From JAAYTL01 sp031460505 (lineage in GTDB: Bacteria; Bacillota; Clostridia; Tissierellales; Tissierellaceae): 64,000 nucleotides of DNA. The stretch is from assembly GCA_031460505.1 (NCBI GenBank), contig JAVKTT010000001.1, positions 434,001 to 498,000 of the forward strand, given 5' to 3'. The position numbers and the translations under genes were made by a program. Shown here piece after piece: positions 48,028 to 57,298 of this stretch (the first letter of the stretch is position 1; each line of letters begins with the position of its first letter). A model generated the notes under the pieces. That model made no database searches, was not told the DNA's origin, and saw nothing but the letters and a program-made list of their open reading frames with translations.

Positions 48028-51000
48028 CTAATTTAATTTCTCAAATATTTTTACGTTTCTTAAATCCATCTGTCCTTCATTTTCCCCACCGATTACAAAT
48101 CTATATCTTGATGTGTTTTCTCCAACATCTGAATCTGTGGTAAATTCAATCTCATAGGTTTCCCAATCATTAGTTAATTCAACAGGTGTCGAAGGAGTTT
48201 GTAATTGTTCTTCAGCTTTGGTATCTAAAATATAGAAGCTTACCTTATCAGAAGTCATATCTCCCTTTGCATCAAATGCAACTAAATAAGTAGTTTCAGG
48301 ATTTAGATTAAAATTAGCAGAATCAAATACTCCGTAATTAGCTCCAGAATTATTTAATCTAACACCTTCATCTATGATCTCATAGTCTAATTTCCCATCT
48401 TGTGCATTCCACATACTTACTAGCTCTATCCTATTATCATTATCTACATCAAGATTGAAATCATAGAAATATTCTAAGCTGTAAGCTTTTTCAAGATATG
48501 AGATATAATCATCAAAGTCTTCACCATAATGTTTAAGTCTACTTAAATCAAAGAACATCTTATTATTCTTTGACATTGGTCTTATGCTTCTTACATTAGA
48601 TTCTAATAATAAATCATTAATAAAGTTATATCCTTCTAAGGCCGTTTTCTTTGCTGATTCCAAATCCCCTTGATTCATATAATAACTAAATATTGATAAA
48701 TGAGCATCTGTATTTTGAGAATATGATTCAATAACCAAAGGTTGCATCTGTAAAGATTGTCTTATTAAGTTTAATCCTTCCTCTACTAATCCAAACTTAA
48801 AATAGGATTGAGCTGCAGTGATGTAAGCATTAGGATCATGTTTGCCATATTTCAACAATTTATCTGTCTCTGATTTCGCCAAATTTCCATATGATTCATC
48901 AGATTTAGCCTGATATTGGAAAAAGTATACATCTATTAAATCAGTTTTATAAGTAGTATTAAACGGATCAAATTGCACAGCCCTTTTCATTGAGGATTCA
49001 ATACCATCATTATCTCCATGTTCTTGAGCTATAACTGCTCTCTTAGTAAAAAATATGCCACCATATATACTTGCAGAAAATACTAAAGCTATAACTGTTA
49101 AAGCCGTCACTACACTATTTAATTTCTTAAGCAATCCATTACTAACCTTTAAAGAGAATATCTTTAGTTCATTCTTCTCTGGACTTACTATAGAGTTTAA
49201 TATCCCTAATAACACCCAAAGAATAATGAATAGTCCTACCAATGATAAATCAAAATCTATGGCAGCATGGGCTAGTATTGTTCCTGCAGCAACAAGTAAT
49301 GAATCAGCTAATGTCTTATTAATTACATCCTCTTCATCTTTCTTGTATTTAAAATACTTATATATAAGTACAGCTAGAAAACCACCAAATAAAACTATAC
49401 CTAATATACCAGTCTCTACAAACAACTGTAGATAATGATTGTGGACATGTTTAGACCAGTAAGGATAGGACTGTATGGACCTATATGAAGTCGCCCAACC
49501 TTGCCCTCCTGTTCCTAACAAAAAGCCATTTAGAGCTAGTTTAATAGCATCCTTACTAAATATTATCCTGGCTTGCGCACTGTTATCTGTAGCATTAATC
49601 CCTGCTACTCTTCTCACTATAGCCTCTGGAATATATTTATATTTTAATGGTATCTTCTCTGTTACAGTAGTTTGCAAATCTGTAATATTTGCTTCATCAT
49701 ATGTGACTGAGGTATTTACGTTTCTATTTTCAAAATAAACTACTAACACATTTGTATCTTCTAATGTTGTAATTGGAATAGAAAGATCGAAATCTCCATT
49801 TTCAACAATATCAAAAGTTCCAAGGCTTGTATATTTAATCTGTTCATTAACAGAATAAACTACTACTCTACCTGCATATTGTTCCTCTGAATTAATCTTT
49901 CCAGTACCAGATACATTGATTTCATAGTCTGTATTAGGAAACACGTTCTTAATATTACGAGTTAATCTACTTAAAACAGCTTCTTCAGCATTGTTCTCAT
50001 AAGAAATAGGTTCAGTTGCATCTATAGCCATAATAAGAGCACCACCTGCAGCAACCCCTATTACTAACACTACTGCAATAATAGCTTTCCATGAAATTTT
50101 AGCTAAAATCTGAGTAGTCTTCCCTAATAATAATAGAACTATGGAAGAGGCAATTATCCCTGCAAAGTAAATACCCCAAAGAATATTCCCACCATCTTCA
50201 ACATATTTAAGAAATAGAAAACTTACAGGTATTGCAACAATTAAACTTCCTAAAGTATAAAAGAATAGCTCTACTTTCTTGTTTCCAGCTAATACTATGA
50301 AAAAACCTAATAGGATTATAGGGAATATTAGCCACATACCACGTGAGTATGTAAATATTAGGGCAGAGAAAAATACGAACATTGCTCCACCATAAAGTCC
50401 AGTTCTTTTAGCATCCTCAGATATCAAAGCCTGTCCCATTGCTAAAAAATACATACTAGCTGCGTATACAGCAAGGGTATTTGGATATTGAAATGTAGAC
50501 GATAACCTATTACCGCTATAACTAGCAGTATATTCCCAGGTTCCAACCATAGTTCCTATACCAATAATACAAAGGACAATTCCACCTAATATGATTAAAT
50601 CCATGGTCCTTCTTCTACTTTGATAAGTTTTATGTATATCAGTTGTAATTATGAACAACGCAAGGAATGATACATATTTTATAAACTCAACTATGGAACC
50701 TCTTTTACTTATTCCATAGAAACAAGTTATTCCGTAGAGAATCGTTAACAAAAACAGAAGTAAATTTGTCTCACTATTTATAAGTATATTCCTAGTACCT
50801 TTGTAATTTTTTCTAATATATAGAATCATTAAAATAGAAATACCAAATATATAAGGAATAAAGGAACTCTCAAAGTACCCACCCTTAAAGTACTGAGGCA
50901 GCAATACTAATAACAAGTAAAGGACATAGATAAACATGTCCTTACTTTCCGTACTATTTATATTGTTATTCTTAAGCTTACTATTGGTTTTAGTTGCCAA
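48028..51000 (-). CDS. O-antigen ligase/polymerase-like membrane protein with TPR and carbohydrate-binding-like C-terminus
   Basis: About 990 residues. The N-terminal half has ten or more membrane helices with the Wzy_C ligase core (GTGGQGWATSYRSIQSYPYW, then KHVHNHYLQLFVETGILGI) and a periplasmic insert (residues about 330-450). After the last helix a TPR-like helical stretch (AITAAQSYFKFGLVEEGLNL) leads to a beta-rich end (TTYLVAFDAKGDMTSDKVSF; NDWETYEIEFT) like a carbohydrate-binding module. The start at TTG 51000 is chosen for GGTGGTGA 5 nt upstream. It probably transfers or polymerises a lipid-linked glycan onto a surface acceptor. Confidence 0.82.
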   Translation of the reverse strand: MATKTNSKLKNNNINSTESKDMFIYVLYLLLVLLPQYFKGGYFESSFIPYIFGISILMILYIRKNYKGTRNILINSETNLLLFLLTILYGITCFYGISKRGSIVEFIKYVSFLALFIITTDIHKTYQSRRRTMDLIILGGIVLCIIGIGTMVGTWEYTASYSGNRLSSTFQYPNTLAVYAASMYFLAMGQALISEDAKRTGLYGGAMFVFFSALIFTYSRGMWLIFPIILLGFFIVLAGNKKVELFFYTLGSLIVAIPVSFLFLKYVEDGGNILWGIYFAGIIASSIVLLLLGKTTQILAKISWKAIIAVVLVIGVAAGGALIMAIDATEPISYENNAEEAVLSRLTRNIKNVFPNTDYEINVSGTGKINSEEQYAGRVVVYSVNEQIKYTSLGTFDIVENGDFDLSIPITTLEDTNVLVVYFENRNVNTSVTYDEANITDLQTTVTEKIPLKYKYIPEAIVRRVAGINATDNSAQARIIFSKDAIKLALNGFLLGTGGQGWATSYRSIQSYPYWSKHVHNHYLQLFVETGILGIVLFGGFLAVLIYKYFKYKKDEEDVINKTLADSLLVAAGTILAHAAIDFDLSLVGLFIILWVLLGILNSIVSPEKNELKIFSLKVSNGLLKKLNSVVTALTVIALVFSASIYGGIFFTKRAVIAQEHGDNDGIESSMKRAVQFDPFNTTYKTDLIDVYFFQYQAKSDESYGNLAKSETDKLLKYGKHDPNAYITAAQSYFKFGLVEEGLNLIRQSLQMQPLVIESYSQNTDAHLSIFSYYMNQGDLESAKKTALEGYNFINDLLLESNVRSIRPMSKNNKMFFDLSRLKHYGEDFDDYISYLEKAYSLEYFYDFNLDVDNDNRIELVSMWNAQDGKLDYEIIDEGVRLNNSGANYGVFDSANFNLNPETTYLVAFDAKGDMTSDKVSFYILDTKAEEQLQTPSTPVELTNDWETYEIEFTTDSDVGENTSRYRFVIGGENEGQMDLRNVKIFEKLN

Positions 51001-52198
51001 TATTCTCACCACCAATTAACTCTTTATCCTTACCACTGCTTTCCCAATAAGCATTAAAGAAAGCAACAAATACACCAATCATCAAACCTAGTACCATTGA
51101 TATAGCTAAGTTAAGTGCTTTTCTAGGTCCTACAGGAGTTGTAGGTGGATATGCATGAGAAACTACATTTATGCTTAATTCTCCAACCTTAGCTGTTTCA
51201 GCGACCTTTAGCTCTTCATATTTTGATACGAAGGTTTCGTATGTATTCTTGGAAATATTGACTTTTTGTCTAATTACATCTTCTTGGTATTTCTTGTCTT
51301 GGTATTCTACTTGAATTTCTTCTATATGGCTTTGTAAATTAGCTATTTGTTCTTTAGTACTTTCTATTACTCCTTCAGTTTCTGCTAAATCTACGGCTAA
51401 AACCTTATTTGAGTCATCAAATGTAATATCCAAATTACCACCAAAATTTGGTCTAGAAGTTACACTTCCTCTATTAGATGAGTAGTTTTTGCTTTCTTCT
51501 ATAGCTTTAACTAATCCATCTTTTTTAATTTCTAAATCGCTTAAATTTGATTTATATTGAGTTATTTGGTCATAACTGCTGTTCAATTCCAATTCAAGCT
51601 CTTGAGCTCCTCTAGGTTCTGATAATAGCTCTTTTAACTCTAATAAGGATTCTTCATACTTTGCCTTTTCCACATCTAGTTGAGATTCAACATATTCTAA
51701 TGCATTCATAGATCTTTCTTCTGCTTTTTCTGTGACAAAGGCTATAAAGTTCTCACCTAATGTATTTACTATAGTTGCAGCTTTCTCAGGATCACTGTTT
51801 TCCATCTTGATAGTAATCATATTAGTTTTATCAACTGTTTCAAGTACTATACTTCTTCCAAGACCTCCAATTGTATAATCCTCTTCAAGACCTAAATCTT
51901 TGATAGTCTTTGATAATACCTCAGGTGACAATATCTGCTGTCTATATGTTTCTAAAGTCATATTAGGCATTTGTGATAACATATTTAACATATCATCCAC
52001 ATTATTAGGATCTAAATTAGTATTCGCATTGTTTGTTAATTCAGCTGTTATAAGTACCATCTTTGCTTCATATGTAGGTTTTAATATTACAAAACTAAAC
52101 ATTGTAGCGATTAAAATAGATACTAAAGTAATCACTGCAATAGTCTTCTTTCTTTCAATTAATATCTCTATGAGTTCCCTTAATTCAATCTCTTCCAT
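50990..52198 (-). CDS. Chain-length determinant (Wzz) family protein
   Basis: About 402 residues from MEEIELRELIEILIERKKTI; start chosen for GGAGGG just upstream (an adjacent ATG at 52201 is possible). Two membrane helices (about residues 20-42 and 360-385) flank an extracellular coiled coil, and PPTTPVGPRKALNLAISMVLG before the second helix is the Wzz/tyrosine-kinase-adaptor signature. It would set the length of a surface polysaccharide with the ligase-like gene that overlaps it by 11 nt. Confidence 0.9.
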   Translation of the reverse strand: MEEIELRELIEILIERKKTIAVITLVSILIATMFSFVILKPTYEAKMVLITAELTNNANTNLDPNNVDDMLNMLSQMPNMTLETYRQQILSPEVLSKTIKDLGLEEDYTIGGLGRSIVLETVDKTNMITIKMENSDPEKAATIVNTLGENFIAFVTEKAEERSMNALEYVESQLDVEKAKYEESLLELKELLSEPRGAQELELELNSSYDQITQYKSNLSDLEIKKDGLVKAIEESKNYSSNRGSVTSRPNFGGNLDITFDDSNKVLAVDLAETEGVIESTKEQIANLQSHIEEIQVEYQDKKYQEDVIRQKVNISKNTYETFVSKYEELKVAETAKVGELSINVVSHAYPPTTPVGPRKALNLAISMVLGLMIGVFVAFFNAYWESSGKDKELIGGENIGN

Positions 52199-52286
52199 CA
52201 TAGCCCTCCACCAAAATATATTTGTTACATACATTACCATTTTATATGATAATTAGCTAGTAATCAAGGTTTTTACCAAAATAAAT

Positions 52287-52305
52287 AGGGACCAAAAAGG
52301 TCCCT
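52287..52305 (-). terminator. Terminator after the YvrJ-family gene
   Basis: Perfect 7-bp stem, AGGGACC with GGTCCCT, 5-nt loop, then ATTTATTTTGG on the minus strand. It separates the small-gene trio from the wzz-like gene. Confidence 0.85.
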
Positions 52306-52312
52306 TATTATA

Positions 52313-52456
52313 CTACTTACTACTAGCTATGACTTTTGATAATTCTACTATACTCTCTGATAGCTGATTTAGCTTTCCTTCTATCCTAACCAATAGATAT
52401 ATTGATATGGCTATAGGAAACCCTAAATTTGCGATTCCTGAATATATTTCTTCCAA
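52313..52456 (-). CDS. YvrJ family small membrane protein
   Basis: A 47-residue gene too short for routine ORF calling. TTG start behind AGAGGTGATATAGA; translation LEEIYSGIANLGFPIAISIY then LLVRIEGKLNQLSESI, one membrane helix and a charged tail: the YvrJ family. It is the last of three small genes (DUF1659, DUF2922, YvrJ) that often travel together in Firmicutes; function unknown. Confidence 0.88.
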   Translation of the reverse strand: MEEIYSGIANLGFPIAISIYLLVRIEGKLNQLSESIVELSKVIASSK

Positions 52457-52473
52457 TCTATATCACCTCTATC

Positions 52474-52692
52474 CTAGAATTCCATCTCATCTACAGTAGT
52501 AGTAATAATCCTAGCAGCTTCAGTGCTTACTAAATCAACACCATTAGATACAAAGATATTGTTTGTTAATATCTCATCCATAGCTGCTTCTATCACGATA
52601 GGATCCAAATCTTCCTTCGGATCCTCTATACTTAGACGAAATCTTTTGTTTGTTCCATCTATAAAATCCATTTCTAACTTTTTATTATCCAT
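52474..52692 (-). CDS. DUF2922 family protein
   Basis: A 72-residue protein with MDNKKLEMDFIDGTNKRFRL and PKEDLDPIVIEAAMDEILTNNIF, the DUF2922 pattern; ends in VSTEAARIITTTVDEMEF. Small, acidic, probably a beta-alpha fold. Between the DUF1659 and YvrJ genes. No function is known. Confidence 0.88.
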   Translation of the reverse strand: MDNKKLEMDFIDGTNKRFRLSIEDPKEDLDPIVIEAAMDEILTNNIFVSNGVDLVSTEAARIITTTVDEMEF

Positions 52693-52726
52693 TGTTTCAC
52701 CTCCATTCTATTTATATGACTTACAT

Positions 52727-52948
52727 CTACTGTGACACTAATGATACCTCTTCAACTCTTTTGACCTTTAAAAGATCTTTGTTTTGAAGATTTGCTATTG
52801 CAACAGCAGTGCTATGCAATCCATCATCTGTTGCATCAATCTTTACTTTTGCAAAGCTTTTGGACAATATTTTTTGTCTACCATCTACGATACCATTGTC
52901 CAACTCAAGTTTTAAAGCTGACTTTTCCTTAACAGCAACTATAGCCAT
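52727..52948 (-). CDS. DUF1659 family protein
   Basis: A 73-residue protein with LKLELDNGIVDGRQKILSKS and FAKVKIDATDDGLHSTAVAI, the DUF1659 pattern. First of the three-gene set. Its leader holds a terminator-like hairpin (52989-53019). No function is known; similarity in length and pattern to DUF2922 suggests the two may pair. Confidence 0.88.
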   Translation of the reverse strand: MAIVAVKEKSALKLELDNGIVDGRQKILSKSFAKVKIDATDDGLHSTAVAIANLQNKDLLKVKRVEEVSLVSQ

Positions 52949-52974
52949 AATTACACCCCCAATCTTTATTTAGT

Positions 52975-53019
52975 AATAAAAAAGAAACCTATATGTTATT
53001 AGGTTCAACTAACATATAG
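52975..53019 (-). terminator. Terminator-like hairpin upstream of the DUF1659 gene
   Basis: Minus strand 10-bp perfect stem, CTATATGTTA with TAACATATAG, 11-nt loop, then GTTTCTTTTTTATT. Either a second terminator of the S-layer gene or an attenuator in the small-gene leader. Confidence 0.65.
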
Positions 53020-53063
53020 ATTTCATTGGGGTTTTTTACTATTGAGTTTTTAAAAATATGTAA

Positions 53064-53089
53064 AAAAAGAGAGCCTAGGCTCTCTTTTT
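53064..53089. terminator. Terminator of the S-layer gene
   Basis: A perfect 26-nt palindrome centred on CCTAGG with AAAAA/TTTTT ends (GAGAGCCTAGGCTCTC core), 11 nt after the stop codon. Confidence 0.9.
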
Positions 53090-53100
53090 ATGGATATTAA

Positions 53101-55896
53101 TTATTTGTTATAAATTGTATCAACAGCTGCTGCATTACCAGCTTTATCTTTAATAGCCTTAACTGTTGTATTAGCATCTAATATATTAAACTCTACTATA
53201 TCAGTAGCAGCTAATTCAGCTTGACCATCAGCTAATAAATTAACATTTACAGTTAATACTTTACCTGAAGCACTTACAGAACTTACAGTTTTTGTAGTGC
53301 CATTTACTTTAACAGATATAGTACCAGCAATGAAACTAGCATCAATATTCTCATTAAATGTTACAGTGAATGATTGAGCACCTGTAGCTACAACCATAGC
53401 AACATCATGATTAATTGTTGGTTTGATAGCATCTTCAATTAGTTTACCAGTTTCATCTTCAGATAAAGTTTTACCAAATGTATCTTGTGAAGAAATATAT
53501 GCTTGATCTACAGTTGCAAAATTCCATTTTACACTTTCACTTGCATAAACATCTTCAGCTACATTTTCATTATCTGCCAATTTAAATGTTGCAATAGTTT
53601 CTGCACCATCATATTCAAAATCATATAATGTTACATTTCTAGTAGCAGCACCAGCTTTTAGCAAGAAATCAGATGCACTAATACTTGTTAATCTTCCACT
53701 GAAAGTAGCTTCTATAGTATCAGTAGCAGTAGCTTCAGCTGATAGAAGAGTAATAGCAGCTCTTGCATTTGTAACATCTTGATATCCTACTAAACCTTCT
53801 AAGAAGTTATCTTCTAAATCAGAAACCAATGTTACCCTAACACCTTTTACAACTCTTTTAGCATCAACAGATGGTAAATTAATTCTAACTGTGTCTTCAG
53901 TTATAAGGTCAATAGTTGCCTTTTCAGGAACTGGTACCCATCTTGAATCAGCTATATTTGTACCATTAACAACATCAGTGTAGTTATATTTAACTAATTC
54001 TAAAGCATTTCCATTTCCTTCAGTTGATACTGCTTCACTAAATTGAACGTATATATATTGAGCCCATTTTCCGTTTGATAATTGTTCTTCTGATAACCAA
54101 GAACTTGAAACTGATGGTTTACCAGTATCTCCAACTTCGAATGCTTCAACATGTGGTATTATTGTGTTTTTGATATATGAATCATCTTGAATACCAGTAA
54201 TTTCTAAAGTATAGCTTCCCTTTGGTAAAGATTTTACTAAGTTAAATGTAACTTCGTCCTTAGTTGCATCATAACCAGGAGTAACTATAGGATTGCCTTT
54301 AGCATTAAGTCCATATCCAGCTGGAACTTTATCTTCTGCATTTTTAATTATATAGTTAGCATTAGTTTTTGCACTATCTGCATTTAAGTCTTTGCTAAAT
54401 GCAATTGTGAACTCTTTGCCATCTTTTACATCAACAGCTACTACTTCTGGTCTAGTTTGGTCTAGTTCAGGAGTTATAACGATTGTTCTATCTGCTTTGT
54501 TTCCACTATAATCTTCAACACCATCTACATATATTGTAGTGTTTGCTAAGCTCATTGGGTTGTTGAAAGAAAGCGTAACTTTATTACCTGATACAGAAAT
54601 AGGTCTAGTAGCTAAGTTTGATTTTGAAGTGTGGTATCCGTTTGAAACAGCTTTAACTGGTTCATTAAATATTACTTCTACCTTCTTTAAATCAATTGAT
54701 TTAGCTGATACTATTTCAGGTGCATCATTATCTTCAGCAATTGTGAATTCAAATCCAGTTTCTTGAACTTTGAATCCAGCAAAATCTTCAACGTCTTTAA
54801 CTGATAATTTGTGATCTCCAACAGTCATATTTGTTGAAATAATAACTGAATTTGGATATACATATTTAATTGATCCAGAAATTACTTTGTCATCAATTTT
54901 ATATGCAGTCATTTTATTTGCTGTTGCTTTTGTAACAGGTTCACTAAATACTACTTCAACTGCTTTAGTTCCTAGTCCATTAACTTCTTCAACAGCTGGT
55001 AAAGTAACATCAACTGCTACAAATTTAACTTCAACTTTTGCAAGTTTAACATCTGAATCAGCAAGTAATACATTGTTTACAGTTAATTTGTATTCCTTTT
55101 GACTTGTAAGTATTTCACTTTCTTTTAAAGTTAATACAACAGTCTTGCCATTTTCTAATAATTCTGCTGACTCAAATTCTTCAGCAAAAGTATAGTTGTC
55201 TAAATTAGTAGCTGAATCTTCATCTACTTCATTGTTGAATTCTACTACAACTTGCATTAAGTTATCAGCATATACATCTTCAACTTCTAAAGTAGCTGGT
55301 TTTGGTAATTCAATACCTAATTTTTCAGCTAATTTTCCTTTTTCAGCTTTAAGAGCGTTTAATGTCATAACTGCCATTTGACCTCTTACAACTGCATCTT
55401 TGTTTTCAACTTCTACGCCTTCTAAAAGTCCTGCTTCTTTAGCAGTTTCTAAAGCGTTAGCCCATGCATCATGACCTTTAACGTCATAATCCATAGCTCT
55501 TAATAATACTAATGCATATTCTTGAGCTGTTATAGCATTTCTTGGGTTGAAGTTTCCTTCGTCATCACCTTCGAAATATCCATTTTCTTGTGCCCATGCA
55601 AAATATGGTACATAGTATGCATCTGTTCTTGCATCTTCCCATGATGGACTTTCTTCAGTTGTTAAGAATTCTGCTGCTTCATCCTCAACACCTAAAAGTC
55701 TACTTAATAATATAACTGCGTCACGTCTTTCTAGGTTGTTTTCTAGCATTAAATCGCCATCAGCACCTAAAAGAACGCCTTCTTGTTCTAGAAATGCTGC
55801 CGCTTCGTTTTCTACAGCTGTTGGAGCTGCGAATACTGTTGAGAAGCTTCCTAGAACCATAACTAAAGCTAACACTAATGATAGGGTTCTCTTCAT
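53101..55896 (-). CDS. S-layer protein with SLH domains and Ig-like repeats
   Basis: A 931-residue exported protein. Signal peptide to about residue 28 (STVFAAPTAV). Three SLH modules in residues about 30-195 (AWAQENGYFEGDDEGNFNPR and GQMAVMTLNALKAEKG are clear) would bind pyruvylated cell-wall polymer. The rest is a series of Ig-like/adhesion modules with recurring phrases of the VxVxFNxxV and TxxFTVTFNENI types. Few Cys residues. Its very strong promoter, long leader and double terminator fit a major surface-array protein. Confidence 0.9.
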   Translation of the reverse strand: MKRTLSLVLALVMVLGSFSTVFAAPTAVENEAAAFLEQEGVLLGADGDLMLENNLERRDAVILLSRLLGVEDEAAEFLTTEESPSWEDARTDAYYVPYFAWAQENGYFEGDDEGNFNPRNAITAQEYALVLLRAMDYDVKGHDAWANALETAKEAGLLEGVEVENKDAVVRGQMAVMTLNALKAEKGKLAEKLGIELPKPATLEVEDVYADNLMQVVVEFNNEVDEDSATNLDNYTFAEEFESAELLENGKTVVLTLKESEILTSQKEYKLTVNNVLLADSDVKLAKVEVKFVAVDVTLPAVEEVNGLGTKAVEVVFSEPVTKATANKMTAYKIDDKVISGSIKYVYPNSVIISTNMTVGDHKLSVKDVEDFAGFKVQETGFEFTIAEDNDAPEIVSAKSIDLKKVEVIFNEPVKAVSNGYHTSKSNLATRPISVSGNKVTLSFNNPMSLANTTIYVDGVEDYSGNKADRTIVITPELDQTRPEVVAVDVKDGKEFTIAFSKDLNADSAKTNANYIIKNAEDKVPAGYGLNAKGNPIVTPGYDATKDEVTFNLVKSLPKGSYTLEITGIQDDSYIKNTIIPHVEAFEVGDTGKPSVSSSWLSEEQLSNGKWAQYIYVQFSEAVSTEGNGNALELVKYNYTDVVNGTNIADSRWVPVPEKATIDLITEDTVRINLPSVDAKRVVKGVRVTLVSDLEDNFLEGLVGYQDVTNARAAITLLSAEATATDTIEATFSGRLTSISASDFLLKAGAATRNVTLYDFEYDGAETIATFKLADNENVAEDVYASESVKWNFATVDQAYISSQDTFGKTLSEDETGKLIEDAIKPTINHDVAMVVATGAQSFTVTFNENIDASFIAGTISVKVNGTTKTVSSVSASGKVLTVNVNLLADGQAELAATDIVEFNILDANTTVKAIKDKAGNAAAVDTIYNK

Positions 55897-55978
55897 TTTT
55901 TTGTTGCCTCCTTTAAAATTGTTTTGTTTTGTTGCACCTTATAGCTACAAGAACTATAAATATTGCACTCTACAAGGT

Positions 55979-56007
55979 ATTATAGCATCATCCAGATTTT
56001 TGGTCAA
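55979..56007 (-). promoter_or_regulatory. Strong promoter of the S-layer gene
   Basis: Minus strand TTGACC (-35, 56002-56007), exactly 17 bp, then TG-C-TATAAT (-10, 55979-55984). The transcript would begin near 55972, leaving a leader of about 75 nt with a TTATAG/CTATAA hairpin and an AAAGGAGG SD. Confidence 0.9.
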
Positions 56008-56156
56008 TAATTATTACTCCTTTGTAACAAAGTTGTAATATTGAAATCTGTATGATTGCTTATGTTCTATTACCATTATATATTATCTTTTGCTTAAATA
56101 CTATTACAGTTGTGTTACAAATTTGTTAAGGATGTGTTAATGTAACTAGGGTTATA
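56008..56156. other. Spacer upstream of the S-layer promoter
   Basis: Very A+T-rich, with several TTGTAACAA/TGTTACAA strings (near 56024 and 56113) that could be protein-binding sites. No gene visible. Confidence 0.3.
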
Positions 56157-56186
56157 GGATTCTTCGCTATCGCTCAGAATGACAGA
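56157..56186 (-). repeat. Short interspersed repeat, copy D
   Basis: GGATTCTTCGCTATCGCTCA continued by GAATGACAGA, nine bases after the stop of the protease gene. Compared with copy A the third stem pair changes from C-G to T-A, keeping the small hairpin. Confidence 0.75.
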
Positions 56187-56194
56187 TACCTTGC

Positions 56195-57298
56195 TTAATC
56201 GTTAAGTAACTCTAGCGCTGCTTTAAGTTGGCTGTCTTCTCCGGCTTTGTTTTCTACCACCATATCCGGCTCTACTCCTACACCATCTATTTTTGACATA
56301 TTTGGAGAAAAGTATTCAGCTATAGTTAGTTTGATACCGTCTCCTCTTGGTAGAGTAATTACCTGTTGTACTGTACCTTTACCGAAAGTGGTAACCCCTA
56401 CTATTTGTCCAGCTTTTGTATCTTTGATTGCCCCTGCTAGTATCTCTGATGCACTTGCTGAGTTTTCATTGACCAATACTACTAAATCATACTGTATATG
56501 ATTTAAGAAGGAGTGATAAGTATCTATGCCTTTTTTCCCATACTTAATATGGACTACTGGTCCTTCTGGTACAAATAGATTTGCTATATAAATTGCTTGG
56601 TCAAGAAATCCTCCTGGATTGTTTCTTAAATCCAAGATTATCTTGGATATGTTGTTCTTGTCCATATACCCTAGAGATTGCAGCATTTTTTCATAGGCGT
56701 TGGTGTTGAACTGTTCTAGAATTATATAGCCTGTGTCATCAATTATCTTGTAGTCAACTGGATCTATAACTATATTATCTCTAATAACTGTAACAATTTT
56801 AATATAGTTTTTTCTCCTAATCCTTAGTTTAACTTTCGTTCCTAGTTCTCCCTTAATCAATTTTGTAGCTTCTTCTGCTGTTAATCCTTTGGTTGTCTTA
56901 CCACCTACTGTAACGATAATATCATTTGGTAATAGGCCTGCTTTTTCAGCTGGGCTTCCCTTGATTGGCCTTACTATTTTTATATACCCATTTTCTTCCG
57001 CAATATAAGCACCAATCCCTATAAAATTTCCTTCTAGGTCTTCGTTTAGTTTAGAAAATTCTTCTTTAGTATAATAATCGCTGTAATCATCTAGACTGTC
57101 AAAAAGTCCATCGATTGACCCGTTAAGATATTCTTCCATAGACTTTTCTTCTACATAATTATCTTCTACTAGATTTACGATACCATTAAAATATTCTAAA
57201 TCTAAGTCTTGGGCCTGGGCATAGGTCTGTATAGGTGAGACTAGTATAGTCATCAACATTATTAATGATATGGTTGACCTCTTGATTTTATTCCACAT
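56195..57298 (-). CDS. C-terminal processing peptidase (S41 family, PDZ)
   Basis: A 367-residue exported serine protease. Signal/anchor at residues about 8-27; PDZ domain (GIGAYIAEENGYIKIVRPIKG, then GSPAEKAGLLPNDIIVTVGG); S41 catalytic domain with the Ser in NENSASASEILAGAIKD and Lys in GVTTFGKGTVQQV. It cleaves proteins at their C-terminal end outside the membrane. It begins directly after the LTA-synthase-like gene (no gap), so the two are coupled. Confidence 0.93.
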   Translation of the reverse strand: MWNKIKRSTISLIMLMTILVSPIQTYAQAQDLDLEYFNGIVNLVEDNYVEEKSMEEYLNGSIDGLFDSLDDYSDYYTKEEFSKLNEDLEGNFIGIGAYIAEENGYIKIVRPIKGSPAEKAGLLPNDIIVTVGGKTTKGLTAEEATKLIKGELGTKVKLRIRRKNYIKIVTVIRDNIVIDPVDYKIIDDTGYIILEQFNTNAYEKMLQSLGYMDKNNISKIILDLRNNPGGFLDQAIYIANLFVPEGPVVHIKYGKKGIDTYHSFLNHIQYDLVVLVNENSASASEILAGAIKDTKAGQIVGVTTFGKGTVQQVITLPRGDGIKLTIAEYFSPNMSKIDGVGVEPDMVVENKAGEDSQLKAALELLND

